7,899 nt of DNA from Bacteroidales bacterium. Lineage in GTDB: Bacteria; Bacteroidota; Bacteroidia; Bacteroidales; UBA12481. Under the pieces are notes generated by a model. The model worked only from the letters and a program-made list of their open reading frames with translations, did no database searches and was not told the DNA's origin. Positions 1 through 6,305 of this stretch are shown in pieces (position 1 is the stretch's first letter; each line of letters begins with the position of its first letter). The stretch spans positions 1-7,899 of the forward strand of contig JAQWAJ010000063.1 of NCBI GenBank assembly GCA_028707745.1, written 5' to 3'. A program made the position numbers and the translations under genes.

Positions 1-665
1 CTTTCAGGAGCCGGGCCAAGCCATAGATCCCAATCGAGCGTTTGAGGCACTGTCATGGTTTCTGCCGGGCGACCAATTCCCTGCGGCCATACCGGCCTGT
101 TGGTCCAGCTATGCACCTCCCTGATCTCGCCTATGGCACCTGCCCAAATCCATTCAGCCAATCGTCGCGTACCTTCACCTGATCGTCCCTGGTTTCCCAT
201 CTGGCTGACCACTTTGTGTTCCCTCACAGCTTCAGTCAGTTTACGGGCTTCAAAAATCGAATGAGTCAGCGGTTTCTGAACATAAACATGTTTGCCTCTC
301 CGGATACAGTCCATCGCTGCCGGAGCATGAATATGATCCGGGGTGGCAATGATAACGGCATCTATGTCTTTCTCCTTATCCAGCATCACCCTGAAATCTT
401 TATATCGGGGAGCATTCGGGTACTTTTTGAACGTCTCGGCAGCCCGCTCAAAATCCACATCACAGAGGGCCATAATATTCTGGGAATTGGAATTGTTAAT
501 ATTCCCGGCTCCCATCCCACCCGATCCTATCGCTGCGATATTAAGTTTATCGCTGGGGGCAACATACCCTTTTCCACCCATGACATAACGCGGGATAACA
601 ATCAATCCGGCACCGGCAACAGCCGATTTGGAGAGAAATGAACGACGGTCAAATGTTTTTTTCAT
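1..665 (-). CDS. Gfo/Idh/MocA-family oxidoreductase, Tat-exported (3' end missing)
   Basis: This is the N-terminal 221 residues of an NAD(P)-dependent sugar or cyclitol dehydrogenase-like protein; the gene runs off the left edge. It starts at the ATG at 665-663 (MKKTFDRRSFLSKSAVAGAG), and the twin-arginine motif DRRSFL (residues 6-11) followed by a hydrophobic stretch (15-28) indicates export by Tat, already folded with its cofactor. The Rossmann domain begins at about residue 40 with KLNIAAIGSGGMG (GxGGxG, 47-52). Further family marks are CDVDFERA (68-75), ATPDHIHAPAA (107-117) and YVQKPLTHS (128-136), where K131 is the expected catalytic lysine and the usual Glu of 'EKP' is Gln. Such QKP variants are common in exported Bacteroidota members. 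The family is usually about 430-450 residues, so roughly half is absent. The substrate cannot be inferred; many exported relatives act in carbohydrate use. It is divergent from the DUF4105 gene. Confidence 0.93.
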   Translation of the reverse strand, partial: MKKTFDRRSFLSKSAVAGAGLIVIPRYVMGGKGYVAPSDKLNIAAIGSGGMGAGNINNSNSQNIMALCDVDFERAAETFKKYPNAPRYKDFRVMLDKEKDIDAVIIATPDHIHAPAAMDCIRRGKHVYVQKPLTHSIFEARKLTEAVREHKVVSQMGNQGRSGEGTRRLAEWIWAGAIGEIREVHSWTNRPVWPQGIGRPAETMTVPQTLDWDLWLGPAPE

Positions 666-728
666 GATCAAGTATTAGATTGCTTTCAGAAGGGTAAATT
701 TACTGATCTTTGCATAAAACCATACAGC
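666..728. promoter_or_regulatory. divergent intergenic region with candidate promoter elements
   Basis: This 63-bp gap separates the oxidoreductase (leftward) from the DUF4105 gene (rightward) and must hold the start signals for both unless transcription comes from elsewhere. On the plus strand GATCTTTG (705-712) is one base from the Bacteroidota -7 consensus TAnnTTTG and ends 16 nt before the start codon at 729; TTTC (684-687) lies 17 nt upstream of it, near the place of the -33 TTTG. A self-complementary TAAATTTA (695-702) is also one base from the -7 consensus on either strand. Neither start codon has a clear Shine-Dalgarno sequence. These are pattern matches only. Confidence 0.3.
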
Positions 729-1928
729 ATGCGGACACGCATTCTCATTTTATTATTGATTCTTTTTCCTTTAATAAACAACCTGTCAGCTCAGAACCGG
801 GTTCTTGGCCCGGAATCCACCATCAGTCTGCTCACCTGCGGACCCGGTCCAGATGTATATAGCTACTTCGGGCACAGCGCATTAAGGGTAAAAGATTCTG
901 CGCTCAATATCGACCGGGTTTATAACTACGGAACATTCGATTTCAGTGACCCTCACTTTTACGCCCATTTTATCAACGGAAAACTGCACTACCTACTGTC
1001 GGTTGTCAGATACAGAGGCTTTTTTCCTGATTATGTCAGTGAAAAGAGATTCATCAAAGAACTTCCACTAAACCTCACCCTGGATACCAGAAATGAGCTG
1101 TTTAATTTATTGGAAATAAACTACATGCCTGAAAATCGTTACTACTGGTATGATTTTTTTACAGACAACTGTTCGACCCGGATTCGCGATATCGTGGTAA
1201 AAGCAACTAGAGGCACTGTTACCTGGCCGGCAGAACCAAATGAACACCTCACCTACCGCGAGCTGATTATGCCCTATATCGGTTTGAACAAGTGGGCTAA
1301 AGCCGGTATTCTTTTACTGTTGACTGCAGGTGCCGATCAGGAAATCACACAGGACGGATACATGTTTCTACCCGATCACATGCACCGCCTCTTTACCCAG
1401 GCAAAACTGTCAGATGGCACCCCGCTATGCCAGCCTGAAAGAGTCATCTTTCTTCCGGATTATCCAAAGCCGGTGGGAACAGGCATTGTCCATCCATACG
1501 TGATCTTCAGTCTCCTGTTGCTGTTGGGATGGTTCATGATTCTATTCAAAAAGATACCCCTCAAGGCGGTCAAATCATTCTTTTCTATGCTCTTTTTTAT
1601 TTCAGGAGCACTAGGATTCCTATTCTGTTATATGTGGTTCTTTTCAGCCCATCAGGTATGTCATGCCAATCTGAATCTTGCCTGGGCATTCCCGTTTAAC
1701 CTGACACTCGCCACTACGATCTGGATGCCAAAAGCCCGCTGGATCAACAGACGATACAGCAGAGCCATGGCCCTGCTGATCATCCTGTTCCTGATTACTT
1801 TTTCATTCTTCAAACAACAGATTCCGCTGGAGGCTATTCTATTTAGCCTTACCATTCTCCCCGGATTGTTGTTTTTTTCGGGACTGAAACAATTCAGAAA
1901 ACCCAAAGCCCAGAATCAGACTAATTAA
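729..1928 (+). CDS. DUF4105 / Lnb N-terminal periplasmic domain membrane protein
   Basis: This is a 399-residue envelope protein. A signal peptide covers about residues 1-21 (hydrophobic 5-16, cleavage after LSA, next residue Q22). The periplasmic DUF4105 domain spans roughly 30-240. Its family marks are SLLTCGPGPDVYSYFGHSALRV (starting at 33, with FGHS at 47-50), a His-rich stretch around 76-87 (DPHFYAH, GKLHY), and FFTDNCSTRIRD (143-154). H49 and C148 are candidates for a hydrolase-like His/Cys pair; that is inference, since the family's activity is not established. The C-terminal part holds about five hydrophobic segments (near 256-274, 283-304, 314-331, 345-361 and 367-385) with the conserved-looking HANLNLAWAFPFN (312-324). 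Length and layout are normal for Bacteroidota members. The stop overlaps the end of the convergent neighbour by 8 bp. The role is unknown; an envelope enzyme is the best guess. Confidence 0.9.
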   Translation: MRTRILILLLILFPLINNLSAQNRVLGPESTISLLTCGPGPDVYSYFGHSALRVKDSALNIDRVYNYGTFDFSDPHFYAHFINGKLHYLLSVVRYRGFFPDYVSEKRFIKELPLNLTLDTRNELFNLLEINYMPENRYYWYDFFTDNCSTRIRDIVVKATRGTVTWPAEPNEHLTYRELIMPYIGLNKWAKAGILLLLTAGADQEITQDGYMFLPDHMHRLFTQAKLSDGTPLCQPERVIFLPDYPKPVGTGIVHPYVIFSLLLLLGWFMILFKKIPLKAVKSFFSMLFFISGALGFLFCYMWFFSAHQVCHANLNLAWAFPFNLTLATTIWMPKARWINRRYSRAMALLIILFLITFSFFKQQIPLEAILFSLTILPGLLFFSGLKQFRKPKAQNQTN

Positions 1929-2493
1929 TAACGGTTCCATATTCAAAAGTTTTGTGGGTTATTACCTGGCGGATTTCGCCTAAAATATCTGCAATCTCTT
2001 CACTGATCAGATAAAGCGCTTCGGAGTCGGCCCTGTTTGTCATCACATCCAGAAACGCCTTATTAAACAAGGATCTGAAATTCAACCTGATTTCGGCAGT
2101 TTTCCAGGCAATCCATCCGGGAGCTTCAAAGTCCCAGTATCTGCCGGTATTTACCAACGTGACCATCAATTCCCTGATTACTTCGAGACCAACAGGATTC
2201 GACTGATCATCTTCATCGTCAGACTGTACCCCGATGATCAGTTCTTTCTGGTTCTCAATCAGTAAATTCAGATTTAATCCGTTCACCTCGCCCAGCGGAA
2301 TTTTTATCCCGTAAAAGCCAGGCATCGAAGGGTCACCCTGAAAACGTTCGATCAGCTCATTCATCCTTTTCTTGCTGCAGGTGTACCCCAGATATTCCCA
2401 GCCAGGTTCCAGCCCCGATTCGATGGCAATTTTCGATAATGCGTTCCAGAACCTCTTTTCAGCATTTGTGCGATCTTCTTTCATCTTGTTCAT
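1921..2493 (-). CDS. hypothetical protein, 190 residues, cytoplasmic
   Basis: I do not recognise this protein with confidence. It has no signal peptide or membrane segment and is acidic. A helical N-terminus (AEKRFWNALSKIAIESG, 11-27) is followed by a mixed segment (FYGIKIPLGEVNGLNLNLLIENQKELIIGV, starting at 60), an acidic loop SDDEDDQ (91-97), and a Trp/Tyr-rich stretch GRYWDFEAPGWIAWK (117-131). A helical C-terminus (about 138-178) resembles a coiled or bundle segment. The IEN/IIGV part loosely recalls the accessory C-terminal domain of some PD-(D/E)XK-family proteins, but no nuclease motif is present, so I do not call it that. The start is the ATG at 2493; a second ATG three codons in (2484) is an alternative, and neither has a strong ribosome site. 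It is divergent from the WYL regulator, which could control it, and its 3' end overlaps the DUF4105 gene. Confidence 0.8.
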   Translation of the reverse strand: MNKMKEDRTNAEKRFWNALSKIAIESGLEPGWEYLGYTCSKKRMNELIERFQGDPSMPGFYGIKIPLGEVNGLNLNLLIENQKELIIGVQSDDEDDQSNPVGLEVIRELMVTLVNTGRYWDFEAPGWIAWKTAEIRLNFRSLFNKAFLDVMTNRADSEALYLISEEIADILGEIRQVITHKTFEYGTVIN

Positions 2494-2588
2494 ATTTTAT
2501 GATTCAAAAGAATAACCCGGGAACGTAACCTATTTACGTTTTGGGATTTTCTATATTTAGATGCAAGAATTAAGGCAAAAAGGAAAAA
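2494..2588. promoter_or_regulatory. divergent promoter region of the 190-aa protein and the WYL regulator
   Basis: This 95-bp gap sits between two divergent start codons. On the plus strand TATATTTA (2552-2559) is one base from the -7 consensus TAnnTTTG and lies 29 nt before the regulator's ATG. No TTTG stands at the expected -33 distance; the only one (2540-2543) is too close. AAAAAGGAAAAA just before 2589 contains a short purine-rich AGG ribosome site with 5-nt spacing, which supports the ATG at 2589. On the minus strand TTCTTTTG (complement of 2505-2512) is a weaker -7 match for the opposite gene. An inverted repeat, listed separately, lies between the two candidate elements. Confidence 0.4.
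2522..2540. repeat. 7-bp perfect inverted repeat, candidate operator
   Basis: AACGTAA (2522-2528) and TTACGTT (2534-2540) are exact reverse complements separated by CCTAT. As RNA, two G-U pairs and two further C-G pairs after one mismatch could extend the stem (2517-2545). It lies 11 bp upstream of the candidate -7 element TATATTTA and in the middle of the divergent gap. That is where an autoregulating dimeric repressor or activator such as the adjacent WYL protein would be expected to bind. The repeat is seen directly; its role is inferred. Confidence 0.45.
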
Positions 2589-3611
2589 ATGGCCCTCAAT
2601 AAATATGCTGCAATACGTTACCGGATTATAGATGAATGTATCCGGAGCCGTTCAAGGCCTTATCCAACAAAGGAAGAGCTAAGATCTGCCTGCGAAGAGG
2701 CACTTTACGGATCAAGCAACGGATCAAATGTTTCCCTGTCAACCATCGACAAGGATTTGTGGTCGCTGAAAAATGAATCGGTATTCGGATATGCCCCGAT
2801 TTCATTCAGTCGCCTGCATAACGGTTATTATTATACCGATCCTGCATTCAGTCTCGATCTGCCAATCTCACCCGAAGACATTGCCCTGATCAGATTGGCT
2901 ATGCATACGCTCAATCATTTCAGGGAAAGCCAGGTTTTTCAGGATCTGGAAACAGCAGTCAACAAAATTCAGGGCAGGATCATTCTGGCTGACCGATTAT
3001 CGGGCTCCCATTTAGAAAATGCAATCCAGTTTGAGGCAGTTCCTGAGAGCAAAGGACACGACAACCTGCCTTTCCTGCTGGATGCCATCCGGAATAACCA
3101 GGAGATTGTATTTGATTACACTCCTTTTGTGGATGGCCGGTCACGGCATTATACCTATCACCCATACTTGCTTAGGGAGCATAAAAATAGATGGTACCTG
3201 GTAGGCAAAGAGATTGAGAATGACAAAATCCGAACCCTCGGTCTCGACAGGATGTCAAATATCTGTTTAACTCAACAAACTTTCCTGACTGATGCGGGAT
3301 TTAATCCTGACCACTTTTTCCGGTATAGTTTTGGGATTGGAACCTATTCCGGCGTTCCTGAAGAGATCGTTTTTAATCTGGATGAAATTCAAACACAATA
3401 TATCAGGTCGAATCCATTGCATCCCTCTCAGGAAATCAGGGAGTTGCATCCCGGTCTCTATCAGGTAAAACTATTTGTTATTCCATCTGACGAGCTGAAA
3501 ATGCAAATTCTCAGTTACGGCAACAAAGTGGAAATCACCAAGCCTGAGTGGCTCAGAAAGGAGATCACCGGGGTTCTGACAAAAGCACTTGAACTCTATA
3601 AACCCAGGTAA
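2589..3611 (+). CDS. WYL-domain helix-turn-helix transcriptional regulator
   Basis: This 340-residue DNA-binding regulator belongs to the YafY/PafC-like group. The N-terminal winged helix-turn-helix covers about residues 1-83, with recognition-helix-like sequence VSLSTIDKDLWSLKN (48-62) and a wing FGYAPISFSRLHNGYYYTDP (66-85). A linker helix region (94-135) leads to the WYL domain at about 155-235, containing IVFDYTPF (173-180), HPYLLREHKNRWYLVGKE (191-208; the name-giving WYL is 202-204) and IRTLGLDRM (214-222). The C-terminal extension domain (about 255-335) has the usual end pattern ILSYGNKVEITKPEWLRKEI (307-326). WYL domains in this family sense small ligands, in some cases nucleotides or nucleic acid. 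The protein lacks a recognisable fused effector. It is divergent from the 190-residue protein, its most obvious target, and its stop lies 6 bp from the end of the convergent PKD gene. Confidence 0.95.
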   Translation: MALNKYAAIRYRIIDECIRSRSRPYPTKEELRSACEEALYGSSNGSNVSLSTIDKDLWSLKNESVFGYAPISFSRLHNGYYYTDPAFSLDLPISPEDIALIRLAMHTLNHFRESQVFQDLETAVNKIQGRIILADRLSGSHLENAIQFEAVPESKGHDNLPFLLDAIRNNQEIVFDYTPFVDGRSRHYTYHPYLLREHKNRWYLVGKEIENDKIRTLGLDRMSNICLTQQTFLTDAGFNPDHFFRYSFGIGTYSGVPEEIVFNLDEIQTQYIRSNPLHPSQEIRELHPGLYQVKLFVIPSDELKMQILSYGNKVEITKPEWLRKEITGVLTKALELYKPR

Positions 3612-3617
3612 TACCAC

Positions 3618-5927
3618 TTATTGGATGATCAGCAGGTGCGCCTTGATAGCCGTAAGTCCGCCGCTGTCTCTTACCTGAACTTTAATAATATAAGTCCCTG
3701 CCACACTGAAAATCCTTTTAATAACCTTATCTGTCGTGTATTCGGTATCGTACCTGTTGTCGTTGTCCCAATCCCAGCGAACCTCAAGCTGATCCATACT
3801 ATCCTCGGTATCAGAGCACAAGGATGCATCAAAAGTGAATTCGGTAGTAATAGAACCCGGTTCCGGATTAATACTAAATTCAGCTTCAGGAGGAGTGTTT
3901 GGGTTACTAACGACAATTTCTTTTGTAAACGTTGACCCATATCCCTCAGTATCGATCACTTCCATAACCACCGTGTATTGACCCGCAACAGTGAACCTAT
4001 GCTGAATGGTTTTCAGGGTTCTGTATTCTGTATCGTAAATACCATCATTTTCCCAATCCCATCTTACCCGAAGGCTCTCCTGAGAATCTTCAGGGTCAGT
4101 GCAACCCGATGCATCGAAATTGAACAGTGTTTCTATAGTACCCTTATCAGGAGCGACAGTAAAAACAGCGGTTGGTTTGATGTTAGCTGCTGCGACCACG
4201 ATGATCCTGGTAGTTGAGCCAATCAGTCCCTGAGTATCGATTACCTCAAGCCTGGCAATGTATGTCCCGGGCACTGCATAAACAAATACAGCAGCTTTGT
4301 TGTTGGTCCAGTTTAAATCCCAGATGCCGTCGCCATCAAAATCCCACCGTACTTTCAGTTTCGTAATGCCATCCTCAATATCATAACAGCCAGAGGCGTC
4401 AAAAACAAATGCATCACTAATTCTTCCGGATTCAGGGGTAACCGTAAAGAAGGCTACAGGAGCCGAAGACGACAAATTAACTACAACAGTTTTGGTGGTC
4501 CTTGATTTCAGGCCTTCGGGGTCCATGACTTCCAGTACCACCAGGTATTCTCCGGGTGCGCTGAATTTATTATAGATGATCCTTTCAGTACTATATTCTG
4601 TATCGAAATGATTGTCCCCATCAAAATCCCACCGCATCATCAGCGATGCTACCGGGCCCTCCAGATCAGTAGTTGCTGATGCATCAAACTTAAAATTCGT
4701 ATCGGTAAACCCAGCAGGTGGGTCAACAGTGAATGACGCCTTGGGCGGTTGATTATCTAGCAATCCGTTTTGCGATTCTTCATAAAGCTTAGTTTCCCCG
4801 GTAGTGAGAAGATCGGGAATATAACCCTGCCATGTTTGGCCCGACCGGAATGCAGATCCGACAGTATTGCAGGTCTGGATTGATTGCCAGGCCGGAACTG
4901 ACAGATCATAACTCATATTGACAGCAAAATGGTTGATCAGAGATACAGCAGGCTCTCCGCAGAAATAAGGCGTAACAATCTGGCTGATGTAAATACTGCC
5001 CGAATAGTCTGATAATCTGGGCCCGTTGAACAGTCTGACCTCAGCATTCTGAATATTATTATCCTGATTCAGAGACCATTTCCCCCAATAATTGTAACTC
5101 AACGCCAGGTTTCCGGTGGAAACTCCTGAAAAACTCAACGACAAAAGTGTGTCACCAGTAGTGACTGCATGAAAGCCCATCCAGGTTTCAACCTGATAGG
5201 TTATCGGGAAACCATTGATGATAAATGGTCCAAACATCGATTTCTCGATCAGCAGGCTATCCTGAGCATCAGTAGGGATACTCGTTTTTATCGTCAGCTC
5301 CCCATCGATTTCAAGCGAATAATTAAAATCCAGCCGGCAGCGGTCAAACCAGGGATCGGTTCCCTGCCCAACCAATAGCAATTCCCCAATGGTCGATTTT
5401 GAATAAATCTTACCTGAAGTAAACTGCACCTGAAGTGGTTTCGAATTCCAGAAATTATTAAATAAATCGAATCCGGATAGTTTCAAGGTATCTGAATTCC
5501 ATTCACTCAGCTCCGTTCTCGTCCTGGAATACAATGTCCCGCTGTTAACCGTGTCGAGAAACGATACACTCTTAAACACCTTATCCAGTTGGCATGATTC
5601 GACATTAAAAACCATCCTTGAACCAATTCTTGTTGCCGTGATCACTTTTCCAAACATTCCGTCGATCCCTGGATAATAAACGATATCTCCGGCTTTGATA
5701 GCAGGAGGTTCCCCGATCAGATCGAATTTTATCAGGTTATTGGTTCTTAATGGATTTGTGAATACCAGCGTGTCCAGCTTTACTACGTTATCCTGAAATG
5801 CAGATGAATTTGTCACTGCCTCTGATTCATAATCTTCAACCGGCTCTCTTTCACAACCAATAATCAGGAGCATTACCAAAAGCAATCCGGATAAATAGTG
5901 AGAATATGACAATTTCCTTGGCATCAT
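3618..5927 (-). CDS. large surface lipoprotein with four C-terminal PKD domains
   Basis: This is a 769-residue exported lipoprotein, third gene of the operon. I chose the ATG at 5927 (MMPRKLSYSH). An in-frame TTG at 5936, directly after the upstream stop, would add three residues and is less likely. The signal peptide ends in a lipobox with lipid-accepting Cys25 (LLIIGC). The residues after it (EREPVEDYESE) are acidic, which in Bacteroidota favours outer-membrane surface display. Residues about 45-390 are beta-rich and unrecognised, with four Cys (112, 197, 323, 353) and a motif KAGDIVYYPGIDGMFGKV (78-95) that loosely resembles a 'GDI...LRKV' segment I recall from other Bacteroidota exported proteins. 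Four PKD domains follow (about 394-483, 488-578, 584-673, 679-769). There is no type IX secretion C-terminal domain; the protein ends with the last PKD strand. PKD arrays usually act as spacers or in adhesion and glycan binding; the actual role is unknown. Confidence 0.9.
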   Translation of the reverse strand: MMPRKLSYSHYLSGLLLVMLLIIGCEREPVEDYESEAVTNSSAFQDNVVKLDTLVFTNPLRTNNLIKFDLIGEPPAIKAGDIVYYPGIDGMFGKVITATRIGSRMVFNVESCQLDKVFKSVSFLDTVNSGTLYSRTRTELSEWNSDTLKLSGFDLFNNFWNSKPLQVQFTSGKIYSKSTIGELLLVGQGTDPWFDRCRLDFNYSLEIDGELTIKTSIPTDAQDSLLIEKSMFGPFIINGFPITYQVETWMGFHAVTTGDTLLSLSFSGVSTGNLALSYNYWGKWSLNQDNNIQNAEVRLFNGPRLSDYSGSIYISQIVTPYFCGEPAVSLINHFAVNMSYDLSVPAWQSIQTCNTVGSAFRSGQTWQGYIPDLLTTGETKLYEESQNGLLDNQPPKASFTVDPPAGFTDTNFKFDASATTDLEGPVASLMMRWDFDGDNHFDTEYSTERIIYNKFSAPGEYLVVLEVMDPEGLKSRTTKTVVVNLSSSAPVAFFTVTPESGRISDAFVFDASGCYDIEDGITKLKVRWDFDGDGIWDLNWTNNKAAVFVYAVPGTYIARLEVIDTQGLIGSTTRIIVVAAANIKPTAVFTVAPDKGTIETLFNFDASGCTDPEDSQESLRVRWDWENDGIYDTEYRTLKTIQHRFTVAGQYTVVMEVIDTEGYGSTFTKEIVVSNPNTPPEAEFSINPEPGSITTEFTFDASLCSDTEDSMDQLEVRWDWDNDNRYDTEYTTDKVIKRIFSVAGTYIIKVQVRDSGGLTAIKAHLLIIQ
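3621..4748 (-). repeat. four tandem PKD modules with exact 95-residue period
   Basis: The four modules of the PKD lipoprotein align without any gap. Numbered from the ATG at 5927, the FDAS motif begins at 414, 509, 604 and 699, and the Trp of RWD is at 433, 528, 623 and 718, so the step is 95 residues (285 bp) each time. Each module carries a DxDxDxxxD-like acidic loop after RW (module 3 has Glu at the second place), for example D529, D531, D533, D537 in module 2, which could bind calcium. Modules 2-4 have a Cys at 514, 609 and 704 in xCxDxED; module 1 has Thr. The DNA copies are well diverged, so this is not a recent duplication. Confidence 0.9.
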
Positions 5928-5936
5928 GCGCTTCAA

Positions 5937-6305
5937 CTATCGAATGTGAATAACAATCTTATTTTTTTGGTTCAGCCGGAGTTGCTCCGTGGTCAAGATT
6001 TCATCCATACTATTATCTTTCTCTTCCAATCTTGCATAAATATAGTAGGAAACCTCCTTCAGGTCAGTGAAAACCACTTTACCCTCTATTCCGGTCTGAC
6101 GCCAAACCTGAACAGGATTTTCTCTTTTAGTCCATGCAACTTCATTATCAAACAATCCAACAGTAACCCCCGGAACAACAGCCTCATTTTCATCAACCAC
6201 CATGATTTCCAGCTGCGGAAGTGTATCGATCTTGCTGCAGCCACAGAAAATAACTGCCAGGCCCAATCCCATACCCCACAATATGGATTTCTTTTTACAG
6301 ATCAT
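5937..6305 (-). CDS. small lipoprotein with transthyretin/carboxypeptidase-regulatory-like fold
   Basis: This 122-residue protein is the second gene of the operon. A basic N-terminus (KKK, 4-6) and hydrophobic stretch lead to a lipobox ending in Cys23 (VIFCGC), so it is predicted to be a lipoprotein. The residues after the Cys (SKIDTLP) are not acidic, which gives no surface-export signal and suggests it may face the periplasm. The rest reads as a single beta-sandwich: LEIMVVDENEAVVPGVTVGLF (starting at 32), a TGIEGKVVFTDL turn (71-82), YYIYARLEE (87-95) and a final strand KIVIHIR (116-122). The 'G..V.L......T...G.v.f..l....Y.i.a' pattern is that of carboxypeptidase-regulatory-like and related prealbumin-like domains; it is a structural call, not a catalytic one. 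Its ATG follows the upstream stop directly (TAAATG), suggesting translational coupling. Confidence 0.85.
   Translation of the reverse strand: MICKKKSILWGMGLGLAVIFCGCSKIDTLPQLEIMVVDENEAVVPGVTVGLFDNEVAWTKRENPVQVWRQTGIEGKVVFTDLKEVSYYIYARLEEKDNSMDEILTTEQLRLNQKNKIVIHIR

Noticed and set aside
216..641. 141-residue open frame on the plus strand
   Set aside because: It is antisense to the Gfo/Idh/MocA oxidoreductase, whose Tat signal, GxGGxG and QKP motifs show that the minus strand is coding; the plus translation has no domain character.
2516..2521. CCCGGG palindrome
   Set aside because: A six-base palindrome is expected by chance; only the adjacent AACGTAA dyad was kept.
1921..3611. defence system made of WYL regulator and 190-residue protein
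   Set aside because: No nuclease, NTPase, TIR, reverse transcriptase or toxin motif is visible; the idea is kept only as a low-interest hypothesis.
3618..3720. possible type IX secretion C-terminal sorting domain at the end of the PKD protein
   Set aside because: The protein ends right after the last PKD strand (LTAIKAHLLIIQ), with no separate 70-90 residue sorting domain, and it has a lipobox instead.
3671..3940. 89-residue frame on the minus strand within the PKD region
   Set aside because: It is an out-of-phase reading of the fourth PKD module, whose true frame is unbroken.
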